DNA of 64,000 bases from Hymenobacter aquaticus (GTDB lineage: Bacteria > Bacteroidota > Bacteroidia > Cytophagales > Hymenobacteraceae). Position numbers and translations under genes: made by a program. The stretch lies in the NCBI RefSeq assembly GCF_004765605.1, contig NZ_SRLC01000001.1, positions 2,480,001-2,544,000 of the forward strand, in the 5' to 3' direction. Positions 32,138-41,574 of this stretch are shown one piece after another. The notes under the pieces were generated by a model that made no database searches, was not told the origin of the DNA, and was given only the letters and a program-made list of their open reading frames with translations. The stretch's first letter is position 1, and each line of letters begins with the position of its first letter.

Positions 32138-35092
32138 ATGCTCAAGGAATTTCGGATCAGTCTCTTACTGGTACTACTGGCTGTTACGGGTCTGATCGTC
32201 TCGTCGTCGGCACCCAAGGATAAGGACGTGCGGCCGATTTCGGCCGCCGAGCAAACCTGGGTCGACAGCGTCTTTGCCACCCTTACTCCCGACCAGCGCC
32301 TGGGGCAGCTGTTCATGGTGGCCGCGTATTCCAACAAGGATAAAAAGCACGTGCAGCGCCTCGACGAGCTGGTCAAAGCCTATGGCATCGGCGGCGTGAT
32401 GTTTCTGCAGGGCGGCCCCAAGCGGCAGGCCCTGCTGACCAACCGCTACCAGGCCGAGGCCAAAGTGCCGCTGCTGGTAGCCATGGACGCCGAGTGGGGC
32501 CTCGACATGCGCCTGGACTCCTCGATGCACTTTGCCAAGCAGATGACGCTGGGCGCCATGGACGACGACCAGTACGTGTACCAGATGGGCCGCGAAATTG
32601 CCCTCAAGCTCAAGACCCTGGGCGTGCACGTGAGCTTTTCGCCCGTTATCGACGTCAACTCCAACCCCGACAACCCGGTTATCGGCAACCGCTCGTTTGG
32701 CGAAAACAAGGAGCAGGTGGCCAAGCGCGGCGTGGCCTACATCCGGGGCCTGCAAGACCACGGCGTGATGGCCGTGGTGAAGCACTTCCCCGGCCACGGC
32801 GACACCGACGTGGACTCGCACGTGGCCCTGCCGGTTATCAACTCCGACCTGGCCCGGCTGACCAACGTAGACCTGTATCCGTTTCAGCAGGCGTTTCAGT
32901 CGGGGGTGATGGGCGTGATGGTGGGCCACCTCTACATGCCGCTGTTCGACACGGTGCAGTCGGTGTCGGCCACCATTTCCCGCAACCTGGTGACGGGCAT
33001 GCTCAAGGAGAAAATGGGCTACAAGGGCCTGGTTTTCACCGATGCGCTCAACATGAAGAGCGTGGCTAACCTGTATAAGCCCGGCGAGCTGGACGCCCTG
33101 GCGCTGCTGGCCGGCAACGACGTACTGCTGTTTTCGGAAGACGTGCCGATGGCCCTGCAACGCATCCGCGAGGACGTAGCCGCCGGCAAAATCAAGCAGG
33201 AAGACATCGACCAGCGGGTTCGGAAGATTCTGCGGGCCAAGTACTGGGCCGGGCTGAACCGCTACCAGCCCATCGACGTGCCCAACCTGTCGGAAAACCT
33301 GAGCCGGCCCGCGAGCCGCACCGTGCAGCAGCAGATTTATGAGCATGCCGTGACGGTGGTAAAAAACGAGGACGACATCCTGCCCTTCCACCGCCTCGAC
33401 ACCCTGCGCATTGCCACCGTTACCATCGGCACCGGCGCGGGCAGCACCCTGGGCACCATCATGAACAAGTACCAGAACGGCACCGTGTACTCGGTGCCAA
33501 ACCGGTACGCCGTCGACTCGACCTTCGCCCGGATTCAGACCCGCCTCGCGCCCTACAACGTGGTGGTGGTGAGCCTGCACGGCATGAACAATACGCCCGC
33601 CCACAACTACGGCATTGGCGAAGGGGCCCTGAAATTCCTGAAAGAGCTGCAGGCCAACCCCAAGCTGAAAACGGTGGTGGTGGTGATGGGCAACGCCTAC
33701 GCGCTGAAATACGTGGAGGAGATGCGCAACGTGGTGTGCGGCTACGAAGACAACTACGCCTCCCAGTTGGTCGTGCCCCAGGTGCTGTTTGGGGCCCTGC
33801 CCGCCAAGGGCCGCCTGCCCGTCACGGTGTCGCCGACGCTGAAAGCCGGCCTGGGCCTTCCCACGCCTGATTTCCGCCGCCTGCGCTACGCTACGCCCGA
33901 AAGTGAAGGGCTCGACTCCAAAATCCTGAGCCAGATCGACAACATTGCCCTCGAATCGGTGGCGTACGCGGCGGCCCCGGGCTGCCAGGTGCTGGTGGCC
34001 AAGGATGGAGCCGTGGTATTTGACCGCAGCTACGGCTACTGCACCTACGACAAAACCCGGCCGGTGGAAAGCACCACGCTCTACGACCTGGCCTCGGTAA
34101 CGAAAGTAGCCGGCACGCTACAGGCCGTGATGTACCTCAAGGACCAGGGCAAAATTGACCTCGACGCGAAAGTAGCCGACTACCTGCCCGAGCTGAAGAA
34201 CTCGAACAAGAAGGACATGACGGTGCGCGACGTGCTGCTGCACCAGGCCGGCCTCAAGCCCGGCATCCCGACCTGGGAGCGGACCGTGGGGAAAAACGGC
34301 CTCAAGCCGACCTTCTACGCCAGCACCCGCTCCGACGACTTCCCCAACGAAGTAGCCCCCGGCACGTTCAGCACTAAGGCCGTCGACGACTCGGTCTGGA
34401 CCTGGATTGTGCACAGCGGCATGCTGCCCAAAGTGAAAGGCAAGTACCCCATCGAGTACAGCGACCTGAGCTTCATGGTGCTGAAACGCTTAAGTGAGAA
34501 AGTCCTGAACGAGCCCATCGACGCTTTCCTGGAGCGGACGTTTTACAAGCCCCTAGGCCTGGCGTCGATGACGTACAACCCGCTGGAGCGCTTCCCCAAA
34601 TCGTGCATCGCGCCCACCGAAAACGACACGTACTTCCGCAAAACCCAGCTCCAGGGCACCGTGCACGACCAGGCCGCGGCCCTGCTGGGCGGCGTAGCCG
34701 GGCACGCGGGCCTGTTTGCCAATGCTAACGACCTAGCCGTGCTCATGCAGATGGATTTGCAGAACGGCCGCTACGGCGGGCAGCGCTACTTCCAGACGCC
34801 GGTCGTGACCGAGTTTGCGCGGCCCCAGGTGGCGGGCAACAAGCGCGGCATGGGCTGGGACCACGGCAACCCCGAGAAGCCCGAAGGCCCCACCTCCAAC
34901 CTGTCGCCGGCCAGCACCTTTGGCCACACCGGCTTCACGGGCACCTGCGTGTGGATGGACCCCGAAAACAAAATCCTCTACATTTTTCTTTCCAACAGAG
35001 TGTACCCCGACGGCGGCAACAACAAATTGCGCCAGTACAACATCCGCACGCGCATCCACGACGTTATTTACAAGTCTTTACAAAAGACATGA
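32138..35092 (+). CDS. GH3 beta-N-acetylhexosaminidase fused to a serine beta-lactamase-type hydrolase
   Basis: A 984-residue secreted two-enzyme protein. Signal helix ISLLLVLLAVTGLIVSS at the N-terminus. Residues about 25-370 are a GH3 domain with the NagZ motif KHFPGHGDTDVDSHVALPVI and nucleophile Asp in VFTDALNMKSV. A GH3 C-terminal domain follows to about 570. The last 400 residues are a beta-lactamase/transpeptidase fold with DLASVTKVAGTLQAVM (S-x-x-K), an EYSDLSFMVL Y-x-N-type motif and HTGFTGTCVWMDPENKILYIFLSNR (HTG). It is likely involved in peptidoglycan recycling or remodelling. ATG 32138 is chosen because the upstream extension lacks a signal peptide. Confidence 0.92.
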   Translation: MLKEFRISLLLVLLAVTGLIVSSSAPKDKDVRPISAAEQTWVDSVFATLTPDQRLGQLFMVAAYSNKDKKHVQRLDELVKAYGIGGVMFLQGGPKRQALLTNRYQAEAKVPLLVAMDAEWGLDMRLDSSMHFAKQMTLGAMDDDQYVYQMGREIALKLKTLGVHVSFSPVIDVNSNPDNPVIGNRSFGENKEQVAKRGVAYIRGLQDHGVMAVVKHFPGHGDTDVDSHVALPVINSDLARLTNVDLYPFQQAFQSGVMGVMVGHLYMPLFDTVQSVSATISRNLVTGMLKEKMGYKGLVFTDALNMKSVANLYKPGELDALALLAGNDVLLFSEDVPMALQRIREDVAAGKIKQEDIDQRVRKILRAKYWAGLNRYQPIDVPNLSENLSRPASRTVQQQIYEHAVTVVKNEDDILPFHRLDTLRIATVTIGTGAGSTLGTIMNKYQNGTVYSVPNRYAVDSTFARIQTRLAPYNVVVVSLHGMNNTPAHNYGIGEGALKFLKELQANPKLKTVVVVMGNAYALKYVEEMRNVVCGYEDNYASQLVVPQVLFGALPAKGRLPVTVSPTLKAGLGLPTPDFRRLRYATPESEGLDSKILSQIDNIALESVAYAAAPGCQVLVAKDGAVVFDRSYGYCTYDKTRPVESTTLYDLASVTKVAGTLQAVMYLKDQGKIDLDAKVADYLPELKNSNKKDMTVRDVLLHQAGLKPGIPTWERTVGKNGLKPTFYASTRSDDFPNEVAPGTFSTKAVDDSVWTWIVHSGMLPKVKGKYPIEYSDLSFMVLKRLSEKVLNEPIDAFLERTFYKPLGLASMTYNPLERFPKSCIAPTENDTYFRKTQLQGTVHDQAAALLGGVAGHAGLFANANDLAVLMQMDLQNGRYGGQRYFQTPVVTEFARPQVAGNKRGMGWDHGNPEKPEGPTSNLSPASTFGHTGFTGTCVWMDPENKILYIFLSNRVYPDGGNNKLRQYNIRTRIHDVIYKSLQKT

Positions 35093-35128
35093 TCTGTTGC
35101 CCAGCATTTCTGTTTCTTTGACTCCGCA

Positions 35129-35167
35129 ATCGGCGGTGAGGCGCTTTCCTGAGCGACTTGCCGCCGA
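35129..35167. other. Stem-loop between GH3 fusion gene and bshA
   Basis: TCGGCGG (35129-35135) pairs with CCGCCGA (35161-35167), with a weaker inner AGGCGCT/AGCGACT part. It lies 30 bases before the bshA ATG and may be a GH3 terminator (followed by TGTTGTTTTCC) or a leader structure. Confidence 0.55.
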
Positions 35168-35196
35168 TGTTGTTTTCCAGCTCTCCCCCCTGCCCC

Positions 35197-36333
35197 ATGA
35201 ATATCGGAATTGTCTGTTACCCTACTTTTGGCGGCTCCGGCGTAGTAGCCACGGAGCTGGGTAAAGCTCTGGCGTTGAAAGGCCACCGCGTGCACTTCAT
35301 CACCTACAGCCAGCCCGTCCGGCTCGACTTCTTCAACGAGAACCTGTTTTACCACGAGGTCTACATTCCGCCCTACCCGCTGTTCCAGTTTCCGCCCTAC
35401 GAGTTGGCCCTGGCTTCCAAGATGGTCGACATTGTGCAGAATGAGAAGCTCGACGTGCTGCACGTGCACTACGCCATTCCGCACGCCTCGGCGGCCTACA
35501 TGGCCAAGCAGATTCTGCGCACCAAGGGCATTACCATCCCGGTCATCACCACCCTGCACGGCACCGACATTACCCTCGTGGGCAAGGATGCCAGCTACGA
35601 GCCGGTCGTCACGTTCAGCATCAACCAATCGGACGGGGTAACGGCCGTGTCGGCCGATCTGCGCAAGGAAACCTACGAGTACTTCGCCATCGAGAAGGAC
35701 ATCGAGGTGATTCCCAACTTCATTAACCTGGAGCGGTTTAAAAAGCAGAACAAGGGCCACTTCAAGGCCGCCATTGCCCCCGAGGGCGAAAAGCTGCTGG
35801 TGCACACCTCCAACTTCCGCTCCGTGAAGCGCGTCGACGACGTGGTGCACATCTTTGCCGGCGTCCGGAAGCAGATTCCGGCCAAGCTGCTGCTCGTGGG
35901 CGACGGGCCCGACCGGCCCCGCATTGAAAAGCTGTGCCGCGACATCGGCTACTGCAACGACATCCGCTTCCTGGGCAAGCTCGAAGCCGTGGAGGAGGTG
36001 CTCAGCATCGCCGACCTGTTCTTGATGCCTTCCGAAAAGGAAAGCTTCGGTCTGGCCGCCCTGGAAGCTATGGCCTGCGAAGTGCCGGTCATCAGCACCA
36101 ATGCCGGCGGCATTCCCGAGTTGAACGTGCACGGCGTGACGGGCATGATCAGTGAAATCGGCGACGTGGAGGACATGGTCCAAAATGCCCTCTACGTGCT
36201 GGAAGACGAGAATCTACCGCGCTTCAAGCAAGCCGCCCGGGCCCGGGCCGAGGAGTTTGCCGTCGAAAACATCGTGCCTCTCTACGAAGCCTGCTACCAG
36301 CGCGCCATCGACGCCCAGCTAGCGGCGGTGTGA
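35197..36333 (+). CDS. bshA: N-acetyl-alpha-D-glucosaminyl L-malate synthase BshA
   Basis: ATG 35197 gives 378 residues. It is a GT4 glycosyltransferase: N-terminal [74 protein letters not shown], substrate-site [20 protein letters not shown], acceptor [12 protein letters not shown], and EX7E region [28 protein letters not shown]. It makes the GlcNAc-malate precursor of bacillithiol, the main thiol in many Bacteroidota. No bshB or bshC in the window. Confidence 0.95.
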   Translation: MNIGIVCYPTFGGSGVVATELGKALALKGHRVHFITYSQPVRLDFFNENLFYHEVYIPPYPLFQFPPYELALASKMVDIVQNEKLDVLHVHYAIPHASAAYMAKQILRTKGITIPVITTLHGTDITLVGKDASYEPVVTFSINQSDGVTAVSADLRKETYEYFAIEKDIEVIPNFINLERFKKQNKGHFKAAIAPEGEKLLVHTSNFRSVKRVDDVVHIFAGVRKQIPAKLLLVGDGPDRPRIEKLCRDIGYCNDIRFLGKLEAVEEVLSIADLFLMPSEKESFGLAALEAMACEVPVISTNAGGIPELNVHGVTGMISEIGDVEDMVQNALYVLEDENLPRFKQAARARAEEFAVENIVPLYEACYQRAIDAQLAAV

Positions 36334-36337
36334 TTTA

Positions 36338-36465
36338 GTTGTTAGTTGTTAGTTGTCAGTTGTTAGTTTTTTCTGATCCTGACAAACACAGAAAAAAGCC
36401 TGCTCGAAAAATCGAGCAGGCTTTTTTGTTAGGCCGATTATTCAAACGACCTAACAACTGACAAC
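36338..36465. repeat. Seven-base word repeat and inverted pair around a terminator
   Basis: A tandem run of TTGTTAG-like 7-mers (36338-36370). The arm GTTGTCAGTTGTTAG (36352-36366) has a perfect 15-base complement at 36451-36465. The terminator lies in the loop between. Confidence 0.85.
36392..36427. terminator. Bidirectional terminator between bshA and the 36478 gene
   Basis: AAAAGCCTGCTCGA stem and complement with an A loop. A run and T run lie on the two sides, shared by convergent bshA (+) and 36478-37014 (-). Confidence 0.9.
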
Positions 36466-36477
36466 GAGCAACTAAAC

Positions 36478-37014
36478 TCAGAACAACCCCGCGGCCTCGC
36501 GCTTCACGGCCAGCAGGGCCTGGGTGGTGGGGTCTACTTCGTCGGCAATGAGGGTTTCGAGGATGCGCTTGGCCAGCTCGGTACCGCGGGCCTGCTGGGG
36601 CGTGGCCAGGGCGTGGTAGGCCTTGTTGATCATCGTCAGGATGTTTTCCTTGGCCTGCTTCACCTGCTCCCAGGTTTCGGGGCTCATGTAAAGCTGCTGG
36701 CTGAGGTTGTGCTCAAACTCGGCCCGGATTTCGGTGAGCAGCACCCGATGGTACTCCGAGGCCGTCTGGCCCGAGCTGCTCAGGCGCACCAGCAGGTTGT
36801 TGGGCGTGATGCGCTCCAGCAGCAAGGTTACCCGCTCATAGGCTTGCAGGCGCAGGGGCAGCGTGGTTTTGGAGTTCTCCAGGCGCAACTCAATCAGGCG
36901 GCGCTGCTGCTCCTTTTCCAGGTAGTTCTGAATCAGGTAAAACAGGGAGCCAGCCACGATAAGAGCCGGCAGGATGATCTTGAGCAAATCGAAAATGTAC
37001 GCGGTGGTGTCCAT
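36478..37014 (-). CDS. Membrane-anchored coiled-coil protein, uncharacterised
   Basis: A 178-residue protein. Residues about 8-28 (IFDLLKIILPALIVAGSLFYLIQ) form one membrane helix, followed directly by a long amphipathic helix (NYLEKEQQRRLIELRLENSKTTLPLRLQAYERVTLLLERI), then a helical domain of about 110 residues. No enzymatic motif. I recall similar hypothetical proteins in Hymenobacter, often close to iscA-like genes. It is convergent with bshA and divergent from the Fe-S carrier gene. Function unknown. Confidence 0.65.
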   Translation of the reverse strand: MDTTAYIFDLLKIILPALIVAGSLFYLIQNYLEKEQQRRLIELRLENSKTTLPLRLQAYERVTLLLERITPNNLLVRLSSSGQTASEYHRVLLTEIRAEFEHNLSQQLYMSPETWEQVKQAKENILTMINKAYHALATPQQARGTELAKRILETLIADEVDPTTQALLAVKREAAGLF

Positions 37015-37131
37015 GCGGAAAGGAAAACTGCTATTTTAGAGGCAACAAGGTCGGGAAATATTCGGTGAACCGGATACGCGCCCTTGCTGTTCTATACGCG
37101 CCGGAGCCAATGGCGTCTGCCGAAGGCTTCG

Positions 37132-37139
37132 TATCTTTG
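37132..37139 (+). promoter_or_regulatory. -7 box of the A-type Fe-S carrier gene
   Basis: TATCTTTG matches TAnnTTTG exactly and gives a leader of about 22 bases before ATG 37168. No TTG is visible at -33. Confidence 0.55.
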
Positions 37140-37167
37140 CGCCTACTCTTCTAACAACGAATGCACT

Positions 37168-37521
37168 ATGGCAACGGCCGTTTCAACTAAAACTGCTCCC
37201 ATCACCCTCACTCCCGGGGCCTTGGTTGAGGTACGAAATATCATCGAGGACAAGAAAGTGCCGACCGAGTACGGGCTGCGCATCGGGGTGCAGGGCGGCG
37301 GCTGTTCGGGCATGAGCTACCTGCTCGGCTTCGACAAGCCCAAGGACAACGACGAGGTCTACGACCTCGACGGCCTGAAGCTCATCATGGATAAAAAGCA
37401 CGCCATGTACGTGCTGGGCATGGAAGTCGACTTCCAGGACGGCCTCAACGCCCGGGGTTTCGTGTTCAACAACCCCCAGGCCAAAAGCACCTGCGGCTGC
37501 GGCTCGTCGTTTTCGGCGTAG
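37168..37521 (+). CDS. A-type iron-sulfur carrier (IscA/ErpA/HesB)
   Basis: A 117-residue protein. The ATG at 37168 fits the family N-terminus. The three ligand cysteines are present: GGGCSGMSY near residue 50 and the C-terminal STCGCGSSF pair. Between them is the conserved GVQGGGCSGMSYLLGFDKPKDNDEVYDLDGLKLIMDKKHAMYVLGMEVDFQDGLNARGFVFNNPQA. It holds or delivers Fe-S clusters. Promoter box TATCTTTG starts 36 bases upstream of the ATG. Confidence 0.93.
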   Translation: MATAVSTKTAPITLTPGALVEVRNIIEDKKVPTEYGLRIGVQGGGCSGMSYLLGFDKPKDNDEVYDLDGLKLIMDKKHAMYVLGMEVDFQDGLNARGFVFNNPQAKSTCGCGSSFSA

Positions 37522-37540
37522 CGGCACGGCTCTTCTTCGC

Positions 37541-37584
37541 CACAAAAAAAGCCCGGACTCCGTCGAGTCCGGGCTTTTTTTGTG
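37541..37584. terminator. Bidirectional terminator after the A-type carrier
   Basis: CACAAAAAAAGCCCGGACTC arm with its complement around CGTC. It serves the carrier gene (+) and the RsbQ-like gene (-). Confidence 0.92.
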
Positions 37585-37596
37585 GCTTATTGGTTT

Positions 37597-38397
37597 TTAC
37601 CCGGCCAAAAAAGCCTCAATGGCGTTCAGGGTGTGGCCGGGGGCGCTCAGCTGCGGGCAGTGGCCGGCAATGGGCAGGGTAACCAGCGTCGCCCCCGGAA
37701 TGGCGGCCTGCAGGTAAGCCCCGACCTCGGGCGGGGCAATCAGGTCCTGCTCGCACTGCACCAGCAGGCAGGGGTGGCGCACGCCGATTACGTCCTGCCG
37801 GTTGTCGGACAAAAACGTGACGCGGGCAAACTGCCGGGCAATGGCGGGGTTGGTCTGGCACAGGCTGTGGGTCAGTTCGGCGGCGAGGGACGGACGGTCG
37901 GGGGCACCCATGATAAACGGCCCGAAGGTATCGGCCCAGCCGACGTAATCGGTTTCCATGAAGGTGAGCATGGCTTCCAGGTCGGCGCGCTCGAAGCCCC
38001 CGTGGTAGTCCGGCTCATTCAGATAACAGGGCGACGGGCACAGCAACAGCAGCTGTTCGAACAGCTCGGGCTCGGCAATGGCTGCCAGCGCGGCTATCAT
38101 ACCGCCCACCGAGTGCCCAATGGCGGTTACCCGGCTTAGTTGCAGCTCGTGGCAGATGTCGAGCAGGTCCTGGGCGTAGCCCTGCAACGAGTTGTAGCGG
38201 CTGGGCTCGTAGGCCGCCGCTACCGACTGGCCCGCCCCGACGTGGTCGTAGAGCACGAGGGTGAAATGCCGGGAGTCGGAAAAGGCCGGAATAAGGTAGC
38301 GCCACATGTTCTGGTCGCACCCAAACCCATTGACAAACACGATGACCCGGGGCCCCTGACCGAGCAGCCGGACGTTGTTTCGTTGCTGGATAGTCAT
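37597..38397 (-). CDS. RsbQ-like alpha/beta hydrolase
   Basis: A 266-residue hydrolase without signal peptide. VIVFVNGFGCDQNMWRYLIPAF, LYDHVGAGQSVAAAY, nucleophile GHSVGGMIA near 95, Asp in CEQDLIAPP near 213 and His in AGHCPQLSAP near 242. The GCDQNMW and GHSVGGM features match RsbQ and the plant KAI2/D14 receptors, which act as hydrolase-type sensors. In Bacillus, RsbQ partners the phosphatase RsbP. No partner PAS-phosphatase gene lies here. It could be a sensor or a plain esterase. Confidence 0.8.
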   Translation of the reverse strand: MTIQQRNNVRLLGQGPRVIVFVNGFGCDQNMWRYLIPAFSDSRHFTLVLYDHVGAGQSVAAAYEPSRYNSLQGYAQDLLDICHELQLSRVTAIGHSVGGMIAALAAIAEPELFEQLLLLCPSPCYLNEPDYHGGFERADLEAMLTFMETDYVGWADTFGPFIMGAPDRPSLAAELTHSLCQTNPAIARQFARVTFLSDNRQDVIGVRHPCLLVQCEQDLIAPPEVGAYLQAAIPGATLVTLPIAGHCPQLSAPGHTLNAIEAFLAG

Positions 38398-38574
38398 AGC
38401 GTAATCGGCTGACGAAATAGATAAGCTGAATTATTTACTAATTAAAGTGCAATAAAACAAATATATACATCTATAAATATCCTGTCGGAGCCGGCGGCGC
38501 CTACCCGCTACCGGCCTTTACCGTACTTTGCCGGCGCAAACAACAGGTTGGCCCTTCGCTTTTACGATTCGACT
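38398..38574. other. A+T-rich divergent promoter region
   Basis: 177 bases between divergent genes, A+T-rich in the first two thirds (many AT runs such as AATATATACATCTATAAATA). No RNA gene recognised. A TACTTTG box at 38523-38529 resembles promoter elements seen elsewhere here. Confidence 0.4.
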
Positions 38575-40779
38575 ATGATACGGTTTCTGGTAGCGTTTTT
38601 TCTGCTCGGCTTCGGCGTTACGACCGGCTGGGCCCAGACTTTTACCCCGGCCGAAATTGCCCGCTGGCGGCAGCAGGCCCGGCAGGTCACCATCGTGCGC
38701 GACACCTGGGGCGTGCCGCACGTGACGGGCAAAACCGACGCCGACGCGGTATTTGGCCTGCTCTACGCCCAGTGCGAGGACGATTTTGCCCGCGTCGAGG
38801 AAAACTACATCGTCAATATTGGGCGACTGGCCGAGGTGGAGGGCGAGGCGGCCATCTACCAGGACTTGCGGGCCCGGCTGTTTCTGGACAGCACCCAGGC
38901 CATCAGCATCTACCAGAAAAGCCCGCTGTGGATGAAGCAGCTGCTCCAGGCCTTTGCCGACGGCACCAACTTCTACCTCTACTCCCACCCCACCGTGCGG
39001 CCCCGGCTATTGCGCCGCTTCCAGCCCTGGATGCCCTTGATGTTCAGTGAGGGCAGCATCGGGGGCAACATCAGCGTAGTGCCGCTCGAGCGGCTCAAGA
39101 ACTTTTACAGCCAGCGCAAGTCAACCTCGTGGCAGCGGCCCGACTTCGAGCGGCCCGACCGGGAGCCGGTGGGTTCCAACGGCTTTGCCATTGCCCCCAG
39201 CAAAAGCGCCAGTGGCCACGCCCTGCTGCTGATTAACCCCCACACCTCGTTCTACTTCCGCCCCGAAGTGCACGTGAGCAGCGCCGCCGGCCTGAATGCC
39301 TACGGGGCCGTGACCTGGGGCCAGTTTTTCGTGTACCAGGGCTTCAATGAGCACTGTGGCTGGATGCACACCTCCAGCTTTGCCGACTCGATGGACGAGT
39401 ACCTGGAAACCATTGAGCAGCAGGACGGCAAATACCTGTACCGCTACGGCGGCAAGCTGCGCCCCGTGCAGCAGGGCACGATTTCCATTGCCTACAAGCA
39501 GGCCGACGGCAGCCTCGGGCAGAAGAAGTTCACTACGTTCCGGACCCACCACGGGCCGGTCGTGGGCCAGCAGGCCGACAACAAGTGGGTGACGGTGCGC
39601 ATGATGGATACGCCGCTGGAAGCCCTGGAACAGTCGTATCTGCGCACCAAGGCCACGGACTATGCCTCGTTCAGAGAGGTAATGAAGCTCAACGGCAACG
39701 CGTCGAACAACACCGTGTTTGCCGACGGCAAGGGCACCATTGCCTACTGGCACGGCAACTTCCTGCCCCGGCGCGACCCGCAGTTCGACTGGAGCATGCC
39801 CGTGGACGGCAGCAACCCCAAAACCGAGTGGCAGGGACTGCACAAGGTGGAGGAAATCGTGCAGGTGAAAAACCCGGCCAGCGGCTGGCTCCAGAACTGC
39901 AACGCCACGCCCTTCACCGTGGCCGGCCCGAGCAGCCCCAAGCGGGAGCAATACCCCGCCTACATGGCCCCCGACGCGGAAAACTACCGGGGCATCAACG
40001 CCGTGCGGGTGCTCAGCCGCAAGCCGCTGTTCACGCTCGATACGCTGATTGCCGCCGCCAAGGACCCGTATCTGGCCGGCTTCGAGGAGCTGCTGCCGGC
40101 CCTGGCCAAAGACTTTCAATACCTGCTCGACAGCACCAACCCGCCCGAGGGCGAGGTGGTGGAAGCCATGAAGCTGCTGCGCGGCTGGGACCGGCGCTAC
40201 AGCAAAACCTCGGTGGCCCAGACCCTGGCTATTTACTGGGGCGAAAGAATCCAGAAGCTGGCCCGCACCCGCGTCACGCCCGATCTGCGGCTGGATAACC
40301 TCTCCTTCACGGCCTTCGTCATTGCTAAAACCAGCCCCCAGGAAAAGGCCGCCGCCCTGCAGGAAACCCTCGACGAGCTGACCCGGGACTTCGGCACCTG
40401 GAAGATGCCTTGGGGCGAGGTGAACCGTTTCCAGCGCCTGACCGGCAACATCCAGGAAATCTACGACGATAAGCAACCCAGTCTGCCGGTGGCCTTTACC
40501 TCTTCGGCCTGGGGCTCGTTGGCGGCCTTCGGGGCCAAAGCCGCGCCCAACACCAAGAAGCGCTACGGCTACGTGGGCAACAGCTTTATTGCCGTCGTCG
40601 AGTTTGGGCCCCGCGTGAAGGCCCGCTCGGTGCTGGCCGGCGGCAACCACCACCAGCCCGCCTCGCCCCACTTCACCGATCAAGCCGGGCTCTACGCGGA
40701 GGAAAATTTCAAGGACGTGCTGTTCTACCCCGAGGACATCCGCCAGCACGCCGAGCGGACGTATTCGCCGGGGCAGTAG
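38575..40779 (+). CDS. Penicillin acylase-family Ntn hydrolase
   Basis: A 734-residue secreted precursor (signal peptide MIRFLVAFFLLGFGVTTGWAQ). IVRDTWGVPHVTGKTDADAVFGLLYAQCEDDF marks the alpha subunit. The autocleavage site precedes the predicted nucleophile Ser201 in VGSNGFAIAPSKSASGHALLLINPHTSF. Later motifs include YQGFNEHCGWMHTSSFADSMDEY and NGNASNNTVFADGKGTIAYWHGN. Family members hydrolyse beta-lactam side chains or N-acyl homoserine lactones; the physiological substrate here is unknown. Length is typical for the family. Confidence 0.93.
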   Translation: MIRFLVAFFLLGFGVTTGWAQTFTPAEIARWRQQARQVTIVRDTWGVPHVTGKTDADAVFGLLYAQCEDDFARVEENYIVNIGRLAEVEGEAAIYQDLRARLFLDSTQAISIYQKSPLWMKQLLQAFADGTNFYLYSHPTVRPRLLRRFQPWMPLMFSEGSIGGNISVVPLERLKNFYSQRKSTSWQRPDFERPDREPVGSNGFAIAPSKSASGHALLLINPHTSFYFRPEVHVSSAAGLNAYGAVTWGQFFVYQGFNEHCGWMHTSSFADSMDEYLETIEQQDGKYLYRYGGKLRPVQQGTISIAYKQADGSLGQKKFTTFRTHHGPVVGQQADNKWVTVRMMDTPLEALEQSYLRTKATDYASFREVMKLNGNASNNTVFADGKGTIAYWHGNFLPRRDPQFDWSMPVDGSNPKTEWQGLHKVEEIVQVKNPASGWLQNCNATPFTVAGPSSPKREQYPAYMAPDAENYRGINAVRVLSRKPLFTLDTLIAAAKDPYLAGFEELLPALAKDFQYLLDSTNPPEGEVVEAMKLLRGWDRRYSKTSVAQTLAIYWGERIQKLARTRVTPDLRLDNLSFTAFVIAKTSPQEKAAALQETLDELTRDFGTWKMPWGEVNRFQRLTGNIQEIYDDKQPSLPVAFTSSAWGSLAAFGAKAAPNTKKRYGYVGNSFIAVVEFGPRVKARSVLAGGNHHQPASPHFTDQAGLYAEENFKDVLFYPEDIRQHAERTYSPGQ

Positions 40780-40798
40780 CACCCGGATGTTTCAGGCA

Positions 40799-40836
40799 CA
40801 AAAAAAGCCCCGGCAGCAACTGCCGGGGCTTTTTTC
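40799..40836. terminator. Bidirectional terminator after the penicillin acylase gene
   Basis: AAAAAAGCCCCGGCAG stem with complement CTGCCGGGGCTTTTTT, shared with the convergent 40854 gene. Confidence 0.92.
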
Positions 40837-40853
40837 GTTGGCTTACATGATGC

Positions 40854-41486
40854 TTAGTACGGGCTTTTCTCGGTTTTTACGCCAGCCGGCAGCTCAAACG
40901 TGGCAGCGGCCAGCTTCATGGCCTTCACTTCGGTAGCCACGCTTTCCATGCTAAACTGCGGGGTATCGACCACAAACTTCAGCGGAATGGCCTTGGTGTT
41001 TTTAATCACCTCATACCAGTTGCCAAACTTGTGCTTTTCGTAGAGCTTCGGGTCGAGGGCTAGCTTGGAGGTGAAGTAGTATTTCTGCACACCGCTTTTG
41101 CAAGTCAGCGTCAGCTCGTCGCACTTGTAGCCCAGAATCGTGGCAGCGTCTTTTTTCACTTCGGCTTTTAGCACTTCGTCGGGGTTGACGGCAGCATCGT
41201 TCCAGATGGCGGCCTCGGAGTTCGACATCTTGGTGTAGAGCTTGTTAGTGTCGGGGCCCGGAAACAGCTGCCACTGCATGAGCGTGCCGTTGTCGATGGT
41301 TTTGTAGCTGCCGCCCTTGACGAAATATTCCTGGCTGGTACCCATCATGTCGTTCCACTGCTGGTCGGTTACGTTGGGCAGCTTGGTTTTGTACGAATTG
41401 GCGTAGAGGATGCGGCCTTCAAAGTTTTGCGCCAGGGCGCTGACTGTAGTGACGACCCCTAGCAGGAAGGTCAATAGTAATTTCAT
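40854..41486 (-). CDS. Secreted protein of unknown function, lipoprotein-sorting-like fold
   Basis: ATG 41486 opens a signal peptide (MKLLLTFLLGVVTTVSALAQ); 210 residues. The mature part starts NFEGRILYANSYKTKLPNVTDQQWNDMMGTSQEYFVKGGSYKTI and contains KKDAATILGYKCDELTLTCKSGVQKYYFTSKLALDPKLY, which looks like DUF4412-type proteins with a single long curved sheet. Two cysteines (KCDELTLTCKS) could form a disulfide. Function unknown. Confidence 0.7.
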   Translation of the reverse strand: MKLLLTFLLGVVTTVSALAQNFEGRILYANSYKTKLPNVTDQQWNDMMGTSQEYFVKGGSYKTIDNGTLMQWQLFPGPDTNKLYTKMSNSEAAIWNDAAVNPDEVLKAEVKKDAATILGYKCDELTLTCKSGVQKYYFTSKLALDPKLYEKHKFGNWYEVIKNTKAIPLKFVVDTPQFSMESVATEVKAMKLAAATFELPAGVKTEKSPY

Positions 41487-41574
41487 GGTTACGCGAAAAG
41501 TGAAAAACAATAAGAAAAGCAATGGAGCAAGATAGTTACCCAGCCGCCGAAGTTTTCAGCCAAGATCAATAATT

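Noticed and set aside
39121..40782. 553-residue minus-strand frame antisense to the penicillin acylase
   Set aside because: Same shadow pattern, no domain, and the acylase has complete motifs and a terminator.
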